A stretch of 33,015 bases of DNA, taken from Fonsecaea monophora. Taxonomy: Eukaryota; Ascomycota; Eurotiomycetes; Chaetothyriales; Herpotrichiellaceae. The stretch lies in the NCBI RefSeq assembly GCF_001642475.1, contig NW_019174119.1, positions 1 through 33,015 of the forward strand, read 5' to 3'. Positions 10,119 through 20,436 of this stretch are shown here, in pieces (positions within the stretch are counted from its first letter, which is position 1; every line of letters starts with the position of its first letter). The notes beneath the pieces were generated by a model that was not told where the DNA came from, ran no database searches, and was given only the letters and a program-made list of their open reading frames with translations. Position numbers and translations under genes: made by a program.

Positions 10119-13058
10119 CGACGACGCAATGATAATGAAGTCTTTAGTTTTTTTCCCCCCACATGCTTGATGAGAAGACGAAAGACGCAAGACGGGAGAC
10201 AGCAGATGGGAGCCACAAGCCCACAAAAAGCACACTTGATTTGTTTCGACTTGACTTGAATTGACTCGTATCCGTTTATGGAACGAGTATGTATTAAAAT
10301 GTATTATGTATTAGCGAGATCGATGGATAGATTGATTATGTACCACTATATTGTCATGAATACTGATTACGATAGGTAGACAGATGAAACAAACGAGACA
10401 GAGAAAAGAGAAGAGAAGAGAGAAAGCTGGTTTTTGTGACTGCGTTGATCGTGTGCTCACCGACCTATTCGCGAACCGTCAACCGCATCATGATCCCATC
10501 TCTCGCCTCTTCTCGTTTACATCCAAAGGGGGCCAACCTCCATTCCCATCGTCATCCCAAGAACCAAACTCCTTTGTCTCCCTCCGCTTCCGACCCAGTT
10601 CATGCCATGCCGTGACAGGTCCCGGTGAGGCCGAGCAGCACGCAAGAATCCTGCGCCTCTGGCACATGTTGTTCCACCGCTGACCGCGTCGTACAAGTCA
10701 TCGGACTGAAGGAAGTCTTTGCAGCAGTGGCGTTGGCAGCGAGCTTTCCCCGAAGAACCGCGTCAAGATGACCTGGCAGCGTACATGGGCTGTAGCCCTC
10801 TGGTCGTCATGCTGGACATATGGTGTCCAAGAGCTGTTGTACGAGTCTTGCAGGGGGCTGGAAACCGCGCAGCCGCAGTGCTAGCAGTCGCAGTAGCGGC
10901 AGCGGCAGCGAGGATCGAAATGGATACCATGCGACGGTGTGCGATCTTGGGATTCACACTTGCGGAAATGGCCCGTGAGAGAGAGATTTTCAGGGTGGTC
11001 TAGCCAGAGAGACATTCGGGATAAGGACTGTCCTGCGGTTTGCACTCTAGAGACGAGGCAGCCGTTCCCTGTGACTTCATTGTACCGCAGGTGGGAGTGG
11101 TGATGATGGTGACGGTGACGTTGGTGGTGGCGTTGGTCCGTCCCAATAGAACCACTCCATTCTTGAGATAGTGCCAGGGAACATGCTCGTTGAGCAACGT
11201 TGCTCCTATTCTTTGAAACCGGGGGGGGGACAAAGAAGGAAACATTATACCTGCCTCTGTGGTTGCCTTCATCTGAAAATGGCTCGGCGAGTAGTCCGTC
11301 CCCATTCTTAGACTGCGAACGATGTAAGAACTGGATACTCACTCCAATGAGCACCAGATTTCGTCTTCCCGTCTGCTGGTGCTGATGGTGGTACCCGTGC
11401 CGTGTGTCTGTAGCCCGAGAAAAAGCCCGTACCTTGCTCGACCCCGATTCACGGTGGAAGGTGACTTGGCATGCACCTCAGCAGAAGATGATGCTGTGGC
11501 CCCATCACTGACGCCCCTTATGAGTGATGCGTGGACGGATGAATGGGAAGACGAAAAACCAGCCATTTTTCTTCGCTCAAACATCGGCGGAAAAGGCGGG
11601 CGCGCAGAACGAGAGAGCAAAATTGTTGGGCAGAGACAAAAATCTAAGGAGATATGATGGGGGAAGCGGATGAGAGGGAAGTTGGTCGTAGCGGATCTGG
11701 GCGGATCTAGGCCAATCAAACCATCTGTCACAAGACAGCTGAGGTGGTGTTGTATCGGCACGGTATTCGTTCGAGGAGTTCGGACACGGACGCCATAGCT
11801 ATCGTCGTGGGAATCAGGCTGAGGTGGAGACAAGGATGCAGGGGTCAGAGGGACGAGGTGTGGTGCTTGGTGCTCTGGCGTGGATTGATGGCTGGAACGA
11901 GGAGACAAGACGCCAGTAGGTTGTTTACCGCCCAGACCAGTACGAGGTATACAGGCTGCGGAAAAGTTGAAGAAACTGCGGAACCTGCGTGCCTGCGCGG
12001 TGCATCCAGCGCGAGGAGATAAAGAGAGGCAAAGACGCAATTGGCGGGCGCAAGACGCACTCGTTTTGAACGATTTGACAGCTGCGGCACTCAGTTCCGT
12101 TTAGCTTTCAGAGACTGAGGAGAAACAAATAGACGGCGCAGCCTGAGCAGCCGTTCAGCCAACAAATCCCCCACACCAGATGGACGCCGGATCTGCTCTT
12201 CCAGGCCGCATCCACATACTCAAGCTTCTCCTCCTCGTTCCGTCCGTCCAACCATCGCTTCGCCGCACGCGTTACCATCGCAAGTCTGCTGGCAAGCACT
12301 ATCCATCCATCACCGCATCACCATCCCCTCCTCTCGTCTCAATCTATCTCGATCAGACATCACCATGATATGCGGGTCCGCAGCCTCACCCCCGGCCCCC
12401 AAACACCTTGTTGGCGACACATGCGGAATGTTCTCACTATCCTCACCCATGGTAATTGAATACACTCCCGTACAGGATTATTTCCTTGTTGCGGGGGAGA
12501 TGTAGATAAAAGCCAGAATGCGGAATAGCACATCCACCCACGAAACGGTAGGCAGACACGATCGCGACATCGAGGCTTGAGAACCATCATTTCTCACCCC
12601 TGTCTGTTCTCGAGGCCTGATGGTGCGTCAAGCGTTTCTCTGGCTTATACTCAGTCCCGAATCAGGATAGACGGAAGTGTAAGGCCAAGAGAGGGACAAC
12701 ATCAGATTCCATCGACGATGTAGACAGGAGCACGAGCAAGACGCTACTTCGTACTGGATGCTCAAGATTATACATTTTTGGATAACGAGTAGATAGCGCA
12801 TACATCGGGAGGTCCACGACTGGGAGCAAATCTCCCTGACTGGCATATGCCGCCACCACAAAGGAATGCCGCTCTCGCAGTTAAAACCAGTTGCCTCGAG
12901 CAATGTATGAGATCAACCGCCATACCAAATGGACATTCCTCTCTATCACACACACGAAGTGTGCGGCAGGCCGATCAAAAGTTTAGCCCCCGAACAAACG
13001 TTCGGTAGGTCCTTTCAGATGCCACATCTGGCATTACCTCTACCTTAACTCCAGCCAG

Positions 13059-13075
13059 CCCCCCCTCCCCCCCCC
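13059..13075. repeat. paired C-runs (C7 T C9)
   Basis: Seven Cs, one T and nine Cs in a row, about 380 bp beyond the hexokinase stop codon. The minus strand is therefore G-rich and could form a quadruplex in a long 3' flank. Confidence 0.7.
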
Positions 13076-13376
13076 AAACCGCGGACGAGCAGAACGTATT
13101 GAAGAAGGACGTGACGTCCAAACAGCGCTGGTGGAATTATTGACGATGACAGTATTGGTATGCACAACGAGGAGCAGACCAGGTATGTCCCATTTCCAGG
13201 CATTGATATCGTTTAAACCCCGCCCCTTTGCCTCCCAACCTGGTTGCCGGTGCCTTCGTATCAGTACAAGGCTGCGTAGTCGTTTGGTACTCTGGAAGCT
13301 AGTCTGAACCGATGCGTGCTGACTGAGACGGCTAGATCTGATCCATTACAGCTGACTAAAGGCCATGTGGACACCC

Positions 13377-13393
13377 GGGGGGGGGGGGGGGGG
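13377..13393. repeat. 17-base G homopolymer
   Basis: Seventeen consecutive Gs followed by A and four more Gs, 64 bp past the hexokinase stop codon. The exact length is liable to sequencing or replication slippage. Confidence 0.85.
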
Positions 13394-13456
13394 AGGGGCT
13401 CCCTTCGGCTTGGCTTCGAATGTTTATGTTTTGCAAAGTTTTCAGTTCCAATCACT

Positions 13457-15028
13457 TCAGGGCGCGTTGGTTAGTGCCACAGCGACGGCTGCGCCGAATA
13501 TGGCTGCTTCATGAGTCGGTTCAAGAACGATCTTTTCAAAACCGAATGTGCCTTCTGGTGATGAACCAGTGGAGATCATTTGTCGGATGAAACCCTCACA
13601 ACGATCTTTGAAGCCGGGATATTTGAGTATAACGCTGCCGTTACACGCAATCGAGGTTTTGGGAGTTCCATTCGGGGTTGTGGGGTTGACATCGGTGTCT
13701 TTTTGTAAAGCCCAGAGAGCGTGCACGGCAACAGCGATGTAGGCGGAGGCTCGATAGGAGATTGACTCGGCCGCTTCGTGGAGGAACGAAACTTCTTTCA
13801 GGGTCGGGCTTCTTTTCAACCCAAAAGCCTTTTTGATCATGGAAATTGAGCCCCTCATACTCTTCGTCTTGTCCAGCTCAAGCTTGGCCATGATCTCGGT
13901 GTCCAAAGAATAGCTCTCGCGCAACACATCGGGCATGACGCCGCTGAACAGCTCGCCGGTTGTAACACCCTCGAGAATGATCAATCGGAACAGCTCTCCC
14001 AAGTAGCGACCAGTAGTCATATACTCGAGAGGTTGAAAGTCTGGCCTTATGTGCTGTTGGTTCAGGATCTCGTCCCACCGCGTCTCTGGAAGAATCGACT
14101 TGCCGAACATTGACACTTCCGTGTTCGTAATGACTCGCTCGGCCTTGTCGAACCATGAGTGATCCCGAATCCCGAACTTGGACTTCCCCATGCACGATGT
14201 CGGCAGATATACAGCGGCGTTTGTTCCAGTCCCCAAGATAAGCCCCATGGAGGTAGCAGGATCGAGGTAGGCTTGGGAAAGGAGGGTGGCTGAAGAATCA
14301 TTGACGATGGCGTCAACACGGACCTTCAAACTCCTCCTCGCGCAGGCGGTCTCGATAAGTTGGCCCAAATCCATGCCCATGGTACCTTCATGGCAAGCAA
14401 ATCCTTTCCCCATACCCTGAACCTTCCCTCCCCGGTGACTTGTTTGCTCAATAGGAAAACTCCAGGCTAAACCCAAGGGCAACGTCTGATCAGGCGACCA
14501 CGTTTCCTTCTCTTCTTCCAGCATAGCATGTATCCTACTGGCCATCCAGTCGAAGAACTCCGTCCCAGGTAGTTTACGTATTCGCTCGTCAATCTTACTG
14601 GTGCACATGTGCTTGATTACCATAGGGCCGTGTCGATTCTCTCTTCCCCGGAGTTCAATCAATGCCACCCGGAAGGTCGAGCCACCCACATCGAGAGCGA
14701 TATAAGTCCCTGTCTCTTTTCCGGTCGGCAATGTCTCGCAGTACGAGGGCAGCATGCAAGCATCGCTCTCTTGGAGTTTGGCCTTGTATTGGACGCGGAG
14801 GGAGGAGGACATGGACAGCATTCGACGCATGGTACAGGGATATCTGAAGAGACGCATGATTTCGTCCTTGAGCGAGTCCAAGGAATGTAGGGCGTCCATG
14901 GTCTCAACCACCGTGACCTCAGTGTTTGGGGATTTGACCGAGACGTCCATGGTCTTGAAGGCAGAGGGAAAGAGAATCATAGCGGCCAGTCGGCGCAGAA
15001 TGCTGCGGAAGAAATCGAGGATGGTCAT
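13457..15028 (-). CDS. atypical hexokinase (HxkC/XprF-like)
   Basis: An intronless frame of 523 residues with the two-domain hexokinase fold. The phosphate-1 motif is present as LDVGGSTFRV (112-121), the sugar-domain SFPIEQT at 190-196, the catalytic-base motif VND (D244) in AIVNDSSATL, the phosphate-2 motif GTGTNA (266-271), NTE (302-304) and LEY (334-336). Several canonical residues differ: GGTN is GGST, the WTKG glucose segment is MGKG (205-208), and NDTVG is NDSSA. In Aspergillus, such divergent hexokinases (HxkC, XprF/HxkD) act in regulation rather than glycolysis. Residues 4-24 form a hydrophobic, basic helix (FFRSILRRLAAMILFPSAF) that could anchor it to a membrane, as suggested for mitochondrial HxkC. 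Family membership is secure; catalytic competence is doubtful. Confidence 0.9.
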   Translation of the reverse strand: MTILDFFRSILRRLAAMILFPSAFKTMDVSVKSPNTEVTVVETMDALHSLDSLKDEIMRLFRYPCTMRRMLSMSSSLRVQYKAKLQESDACMLPSYCETLPTGKETGTYIALDVGGSTFRVALIELRGRENRHGPMVIKHMCTSKIDERIRKLPGTEFFDWMASRIHAMLEEEKETWSPDQTLPLGLAWSFPIEQTSHRGGKVQGMGKGFACHEGTMGMDLGQLIETACARRSLKVRVDAIVNDSSATLLSQAYLDPATSMGLILGTGTNAAVYLPTSCMGKSKFGIRDHSWFDKAERVITNTEVSMFGKSILPETRWDEILNQQHIRPDFQPLEYMTTGRYLGELFRLIILEGVTTGELFSGVMPDVLRESYSLDTEIMAKLELDKTKSMRGSISMIKKAFGLKRSPTLKEVSFLHEAAESISYRASAYIAVAVHALWALQKDTDVNPTTPNGTPKTSIACNGSVILKYPGFKDRCEGFIRQMISTGSSPEGTFGFEKIVLEPTHEAAIFGAAVAVALTNAP

Positions 15029-18000
15029 GGTGACGACGAAGGGAGACTCGACAGACCGGCTCCAAAGGGTTCGGGAAATGGTCTTAATCGTCCAAGGGAT
15101 AGAGTAGAATCATGATGGGCCTGATGGGAAGGTTTTGTTTGTTGTGAACACAGCCCGGATGAGGTGATGTAGTGGTGGTGAGGTGTCAAGGGTAAGGAAA
15201 ACAAAGAGAATTTTGCCGTGACATGGAGTCAGAGAGGGTCAGGATCGGTAGTGTAGCAGGAGCAGCGAGCACAATGCCAGCAGGAATAGAGAGCGAAGTG
15301 GTAATGGCCGTGGTATTGGAGATTGCTGGAATGGTAGTAGCATAACGGTTCAATTATCTGTCTGGTTCGGGGATCCGAATGGGGGGATGGGGATACGATG
15401 GAATGGTATGGGATGGGGGTTGACCGATGGCTCGCCCGTCAACAAAGCATGGTGCCAGTGGGAACGGGGACAGGATTTGCATTGGGCATGTACTGTGAAA
15501 AGAGGACTCGGTATAGTTCCAGCACCACCAGGACCGTGCAGGGGAAGAGGGCGTTTGAGGGCGCAAGGTGGAATTGTATGTATGTAACTGTAGAAGAATG
15601 TTACCGTGAGCGTGAGCTGAGCGCAACTGCGACTTGGCGATTAGGCGCTGTACGTTGCAGGCTGCGCAGGTGGTGGTGGCAGATTACCGGACACACCTGA
15701 CACGCCAGGTTACTACTCCGTACTGAGGGCCAGGCTCCAGGTTACCTTTTGCTGTGCAGGTCACAGGTGCAGGTTACATTGGTGGTATTGGATCATCTCT
15801 CTCCGCTGCCTCTTTCGCCTTCGCTTTTCAACCTTGGGATTTCCCAATGTAACTCACTCATCAGAGGCCGAAAGTGAAGTCGCTTTCCCCAATCGTCCGA
15901 ATCTCTGCCTCTCCTAGTCGTCTCGTTGTGTCCACCTCACCGTCGTCACGCTACTCGTCGATTCTGAGCCACCCATCCTCTACACCAGCTTCACTAGAAG
16001 CTCTTTGGTGATGGAGCAGGCCAGGTTCAATCTATGTGTCTGCTTTTGCTTTCTCTGATCTGCTTACATCTCATTCACAGCAACGATTCTGCTCATCGCA
16101 AGTCTGATGCAATCGGCTGCGTTTACCCTTCGCTCCTTTGAATCCTCTCCTCATTCCCATAGCAAATCCGGGCATACTGGATTAATATAGTCGACCTGGA
16201 ATTATGCTAAAGAAGGGGTGCATGGTCGAAACATGGTCAATGGGGGCCAAAAGTAATCAATGAGACTGACCGGCCGATTTGAGATTGGCCTTTTTGAAAT
16301 CCTTACGCTGAAGAGTATGACGAGCGTCCCTCTACAATTTGGTCAAGACATCCCAATGGTCTCAGTCTGGGTGGAAGAAGACGATCTGCACAACAATGCG
16401 GTGCAAGCCACTGGGTGTCAACATTGTACGACTCCTGGGTCGTGCCGGTGGTGACACAACAATGGGCGAGGAATATGCCTGCATGGTTCTGCCATCCATG
16501 GGGTTTCTATCACCATTACTATCTATATACTATCCATCCTGCCTCGCCCTCATCCTTCTCCGGGCCATTTTGATGGGATATTCAACGTGGTCTGGACAGC
16601 TAGGTACGGGTACTTTCTACTGCACACCCCTGTTCACCGTACGCGTTGCTCTGCCAGGGACAAGATTACCGGGTGACTCTGGCGAGATTGCGACGTCTTT
16701 GACAGGTGGGCTCGCACCTGGTCGGTCGCTTGACGTTTCCAGCGCCAGAACGTGTAACCCGATTCGGCAGTATTCGAGTACAGAGTGACTTGTTCTCGAG
16801 CAGTTTGGTCCAGAACTCGACTGGAGCTGTGGGAGGGCAAAGTCCAACCTCGATATGTATGAAACCGAGAAGGTCCTGCAGACCAGTCTCTGGTCGCCCC
16901 TGACCGCCCTTTTGGTGGCTCGTCGATTGCGAATGCCCCCAGGGCTAGCCGTCATCCAGCATCACAGACAAGAACAGCCGTAGGAGTGGTCGAGTACATA
17001 CATATTTCAGAATCTAGGCTCGAATTGGGCAACAAATGGGCTGACGAGGGTCGAACAAGGCCACAAAGAAAGACTTGCTCCTATTGTTATCCCACCGGGA
17101 TTGCCTGTCACGACTGCAGATATCCTCGTATTTTGCACGGAATGTGTCTCTTGTGGCGTTAGGAGGAGCAGCAATGTTTACAAGCAGGAAGGAACTCAGT
17201 ACAGGTATGTCCTCCGAGTATTTGACGCCATAGAAGAGCCCCTAGCCCTAGGGCGCCATGGGTATTTCAGCCCTGAAGGTCCCCCCTAAGCTCCCCTATT
17301 CCAATAGTCTCGGCTTGTCAAAGGCCTAGTCTCCTGGGGTGTGCCCGTTACCTAGGCGTGCCGGGGCTGTTGAGGGTGATCGGCAGGGGTGTGGCTGCAT
17401 ATCTGTGCACATGTGGTTCTTCCGGCTCGCCTCAATTCGCTTATTGCGATAAGGCCTCTCATCGGTTGTTCTGGGGCCCCCTGGAGACCAGAGTCCTGGG
17501 CGTCGAAGGATCACCCATGGACTTTTGCGCAGATTTCACGTCAGATTCCCCATCAACATCGGGTCTCGCTCGCTATCCCCTGGCCATGGGCCAACTGCCG
17601 ACCACAGGCTCGTCGGCATAGAGAGTATTTTCCAAAGAGAGGGACATTCGGCAAACACGCGCTTCCACTGTTTACCTCGGGGGGCAGCTTGTTTTGTTTT
17701 GACTCCAGCCCCGGAGCGTTACGGCCAGTGGCTTCTCGCGTGCTCATGGGGTCGCCACGGTTTAGCGACGTCAACACTGGAGGCAGTCCCATCCACTCAG
17801 AGAGGCTCAGGAGGGCTTTGAGGAGGACAAAGTCTCCGAAAACTCCAGGACCCGCGTGGAGTCCTTGGACGAACCAACCACCGCATCTCATGAGCCTTGC
17901 TCTGCCTTGTTGTGCCTCGTGTCATGAGATCGAACCCTGGTCAATGTCCCCTGCCAGCCTCCCCCATGCTTCAAGCTGTTTCCCTGTTGATTTGTTTGAC

Positions 18001-18329
18001 CTTCAAAACGCCCTCTTTTCCCTCCCCTCAAACTATAGCCCCGGTCCTGTCCGTCAGAGATTATTTGCTCCTTCTCCTCTTCCTCAAAGAGCAATGCCTG
18101 CTCCTCTTCTTGCATGTCAGACGTGTCTCTTCTATCCTCGACCAGAACATTGTGTCTCCTGTCCAGCGCATGGTCTCTGAAATAGAATCTAACCTTGTCT
18201 ATATGCCAGCGACCAGGCCAACATACCGGCATCTCTCTATATAAGCACGTCAATCGCCCTTCTGACGTGCCTACTTGACATCGGAGTCTTGATCCGCCGC
18301 GCGGGCTTCGCACCAATCTCTCAAGGCCA
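15029..18329. other. 3.3 kb divergent intergenic region
   Basis: This is the shared upstream region of the hexokinase-like gene (-) and the Ser-rich protein gene (+). It contains the 32-bp-phased CAGGTTAC elements (15706-15777), GGGATGG-rich sequence near 15380-15420 and a CCCTAG/CTAGGG inverted motif near 17240-17255. Frames such as 17389-18180 are Pro/Ser/Arg-rich without conserved features. Long promoters of this kind are common for regulated fungal genes. Confidence 0.5.
15706..15777. repeat. three CAGGTTAC direct repeats at exact 32-bp spacing
   Basis: CAGGTTAC occurs at 15706-15713, 15738-15745 and 15770-15777. Start-to-start spacing is 32 bp both times, about three helical turns, and the intervening sequence is largely dissimilar. 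Related CAGGT words lie between copies. They sit about 680-750 bp upstream of the hexokinase start codon. They could be phased protein-binding sites or the worn remains of a 32-bp tandem repeat. Confidence 0.7.
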
Positions 18330-18425
18330 ATGCTTCACCACCAATTTTCAGCCTTTCCAGAATATGGAGTCGCGGTTACGAAAGCTTCTCTCGCCTCGAA
18401 GGCACAAAGGACAACGGCGGAATAA
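18330..18425 (+). promoter_or_regulatory. uORF overlapping the start of the 18364 gene
   Basis: An ATG at 18330 opens a 31-codon frame ending TAA at 18423-18425. It is out of frame with, and overlaps, the main ATG at 18364. If the transcript starts upstream of 18330, ribosomes must leak past this codon to translate the main protein, which would lower its output. Confidence 0.4.
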
Positions 18426-20436
18426 TGCTGATCCCGAGCTGGATTTGCATAGCGTCCCGTACACGACAGCTCCACCACAGGGTCGACTCTCTCTCTTTAA
18501 CAAATCCGGGGGTATTGTACCAAAGGAAACCAAAATCAATCAACCTCCAGATCGTCTGCGGTCTTTCTCCTATGAAGAGGCTGCTCCAGGAAAACCGCCA
18601 GAGCTCGGAAACCGACCTCATCGAGGTAATGGCCCTGTCAAGCTCCAAGCAAGTCGTCGGCTGAGCTCTGGAGAGCTCCTCGTCACCGAGCAGGACTACG
18701 ATCGCACACTGGAAGACATCAAACAGGGCGAGTATATTGTTGGCGGCAAGGAACGAAGGACTTCCCACACCTCGTCACAACTAAAATCGCCTACTGAGCC
18801 TCACAATTTCCGGTTCATTGCGACTGCTCCAACCTCCCCCCGAGACCAAATCTTCTTTTCAAGTCCCATCTCTCAGCCTCCATCCATACTCAGTGATATA
18901 CCACCACCTACATCATCCAGCTGGGCTTCAGGAACCTTTACTCACCAGCACCGATCATATTCTGCCCAGGAATATCATTCTCATGACCTAAACCTCGGGT
19001 CGAACAGTCTCGGGCTCGGAATTTCCAGCCCTATACAGCCATACTCTTCACCATATGTGGCATCGACCACGTCCCTCCTCGAGCCCCACGAGGAACAGAA
19101 TCCGACGATTCAGGCACTTTGGAAGGCGGAGTATAGTCGGCTCGTTTCCATCTACGGACAAAACGGCGTGGATCGGACCATCGGAGAGCTCAACAGAGAT
19201 CGAGCGGAGGCACCTAGGCCACCTCCTCTGCTTTCCACTCGCGACAATCTTTACGCGGCGTCGTCGTTATCACTGAATCAGATCAGCCAGCGGCCACCAG
19301 ATTCAGTCAGACAGGGCCTTGGAATCAAGGCATCCGGGTCGACGCCCAACCTCGATCTCGCCTATTTAGACGAACACTCGGACCACTCATCTCACACCAG
19401 GTATTCACACCTTTCTTCGAGCGGTGCATCATCTTCTTTTACGGCACGGACTAGCATGGCCGAAGATCCCAACACCAGCAGAGATGAAATTCGAAAGATT
19501 GTTGATGAGATGCGCACAACATATCTCCATGCTATCGAAGCTCACACTCCTCTCCGATCATTGCCTGACGCGCCAGTCAAGAAGCCTCGATCCAAGAAGC
19601 AGACGCCTTCCCTCATGTCGTATGCTTCGGTGGATGGCAGTCTAAGATCAGCAAGTCGTCAGTCGACTACCCGCACCAAATCGTGGCAATCATCGACGAC
19701 TCTTATGACCACTCCGCGGACGTCAGTGTCGTCGCCTATGATTAGATCGAAACGGACAAGCTCCGCGACGAGTCGACGGACATCCGGCCCTGTCGTAGCC
19801 GGCATCGCTACACTGCCCGCCATCCAAGCAAGCCCAGCTAAATCCGCCAAGTCGAACAAGGGCGAGATGAGCAAGAAGACCGACGATGTCGGCTTGAAAC
19901 GCGCCGATTCGACCACATTGGGTGTCATGGCTCGGAAGCTCACGATTCTTGACGATTGCCATTCAAGTGCCTCGTCCCAGCCCACTGTTGAATCGTCCTG
20001 TGGCACATTTTACAACTCTTCAAGATCAGATTCAGATTCGGCTTCGGAAAAGAGTCTCCCGACCCTGTCGCCCCAACTCTCGCCCGCCAAACCATCGTCA
20101 GTACAACACACCCCGGAAAAACACAAGCCAGCCATGCGCCAAGTGTCGCCTCTCTCAAAGCAGCCGTGGCAGATTGACGTCGACCAGATCCTGCCGGACG
20201 ACGAACTTGAGTTGGCTCTGGACATTGACGATTTCGAAGCATTGTGCGACGGCCTATTCAACACACAGGCCGTGGAATCCGAACCGCAATTCAACATGCT
20301 CCAACCACGGGTCGGCGAAGAGATTGCAGATGATGATGATGATGATGTCCTCGGCAATTCAAATATATTGAAGATGCCACAAGCCTCGATCGACCAAATG
20401 GGACTTGTTGTGACTGGTCTCCCTCCAATGATTTGA
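18364..20436 (+). CDS. large Ser-rich, mostly disordered protein, function unknown
   Basis: This single-exon frame encodes 690 residues from the ATG at 18364; the open frame upstream of it has no ATG. The protein is dominated by Ser/Thr/Pro-rich low-complexity sequence. It has a basic N-terminus (MESRLRKLLSPRRHKG) and many S-P and R-x-x-S sites. Two compact helical islands stand out: a segment near 260-280 containing ALWKAEYSRLVSIYGQ, and RDEIRKIVDEMRTTYLHAIEA near 380-400. The C-terminus is acidic, with DQILPDDELELALDIDDFEA and then a run of six Asp. I recognise it only as the style of a conserved, phosphorylation-prone Pezizomycotina protein and cannot name a function. The long upstream region and uORF suggest regulated expression. 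A candidate AATAAA lies at 20628-20633. Confidence 0.85.
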   Translation: MESRLRKLLSPRRHKGQRRNNADPELDLHSVPYTTAPPQGRLSLFNKSGGIVPKETKINQPPDRLRSFSYEEAAPGKPPELGNRPHRGNGPVKLQASRRLSSGELLVTEQDYDRTLEDIKQGEYIVGGKERRTSHTSSQLKSPTEPHNFRFIATAPTSPRDQIFFSSPISQPPSILSDIPPPTSSSWASGTFTHQHRSYSAQEYHSHDLNLGSNSLGLGISSPIQPYSSPYVASTTSLLEPHEEQNPTIQALWKAEYSRLVSIYGQNGVDRTIGELNRDRAEAPRPPPLLSTRDNLYAASSLSLNQISQRPPDSVRQGLGIKASGSTPNLDLAYLDEHSDHSSHTRYSHLSSSGASSSFTARTSMAEDPNTSRDEIRKIVDEMRTTYLHAIEAHTPLRSLPDAPVKKPRSKKQTPSLMSYASVDGSLRSASRQSTTRTKSWQSSTTLMTTPRTSVSSPMIRSKRTSSATSRRTSGPVVAGIATLPAIQASPAKSAKSNKGEMSKKTDDVGLKRADSTTLGVMARKLTILDDCHSSASSQPTVESSCGTFYNSSRSDSDSASEKSLPTLSPQLSPAKPSSVQHTPEKHKPAMRQVSPLSKQPWQIDVDQILPDDELELALDIDDFEALCDGLFNTQAVESEPQFNMLQPRVGEEIADDDDDDVLGNSNILKMPQASIDQMGLVVTGLPPMI

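Noticed and set aside
11339..12040. 233-codon minus-strand frame
   Set aside because: Pro/Ser/Arg/His-rich with no domain-like pattern, overlapping frames on the other strand and no splice support.
15706..15777. Evenly spaced repeats considered as a CRISPR array
   Set aside because: The repeated unit is only 8 bp, there are only three copies, and the organism is clearly eukaryotic.
17900..17960. GGTTCGATC-like word (minus strand) considered as a tRNA B-box
   Set aside because: The flanking bases do not form a T-stem and no matching A-box, anticodon or acceptor stem is visible.
17389..18180. 263-codon plus-strand frame upstream of the Ser-rich protein gene
   Set aside because: Random-looking composition, overlapped by equally long frames in other registers; more likely promoter/leader sequence.
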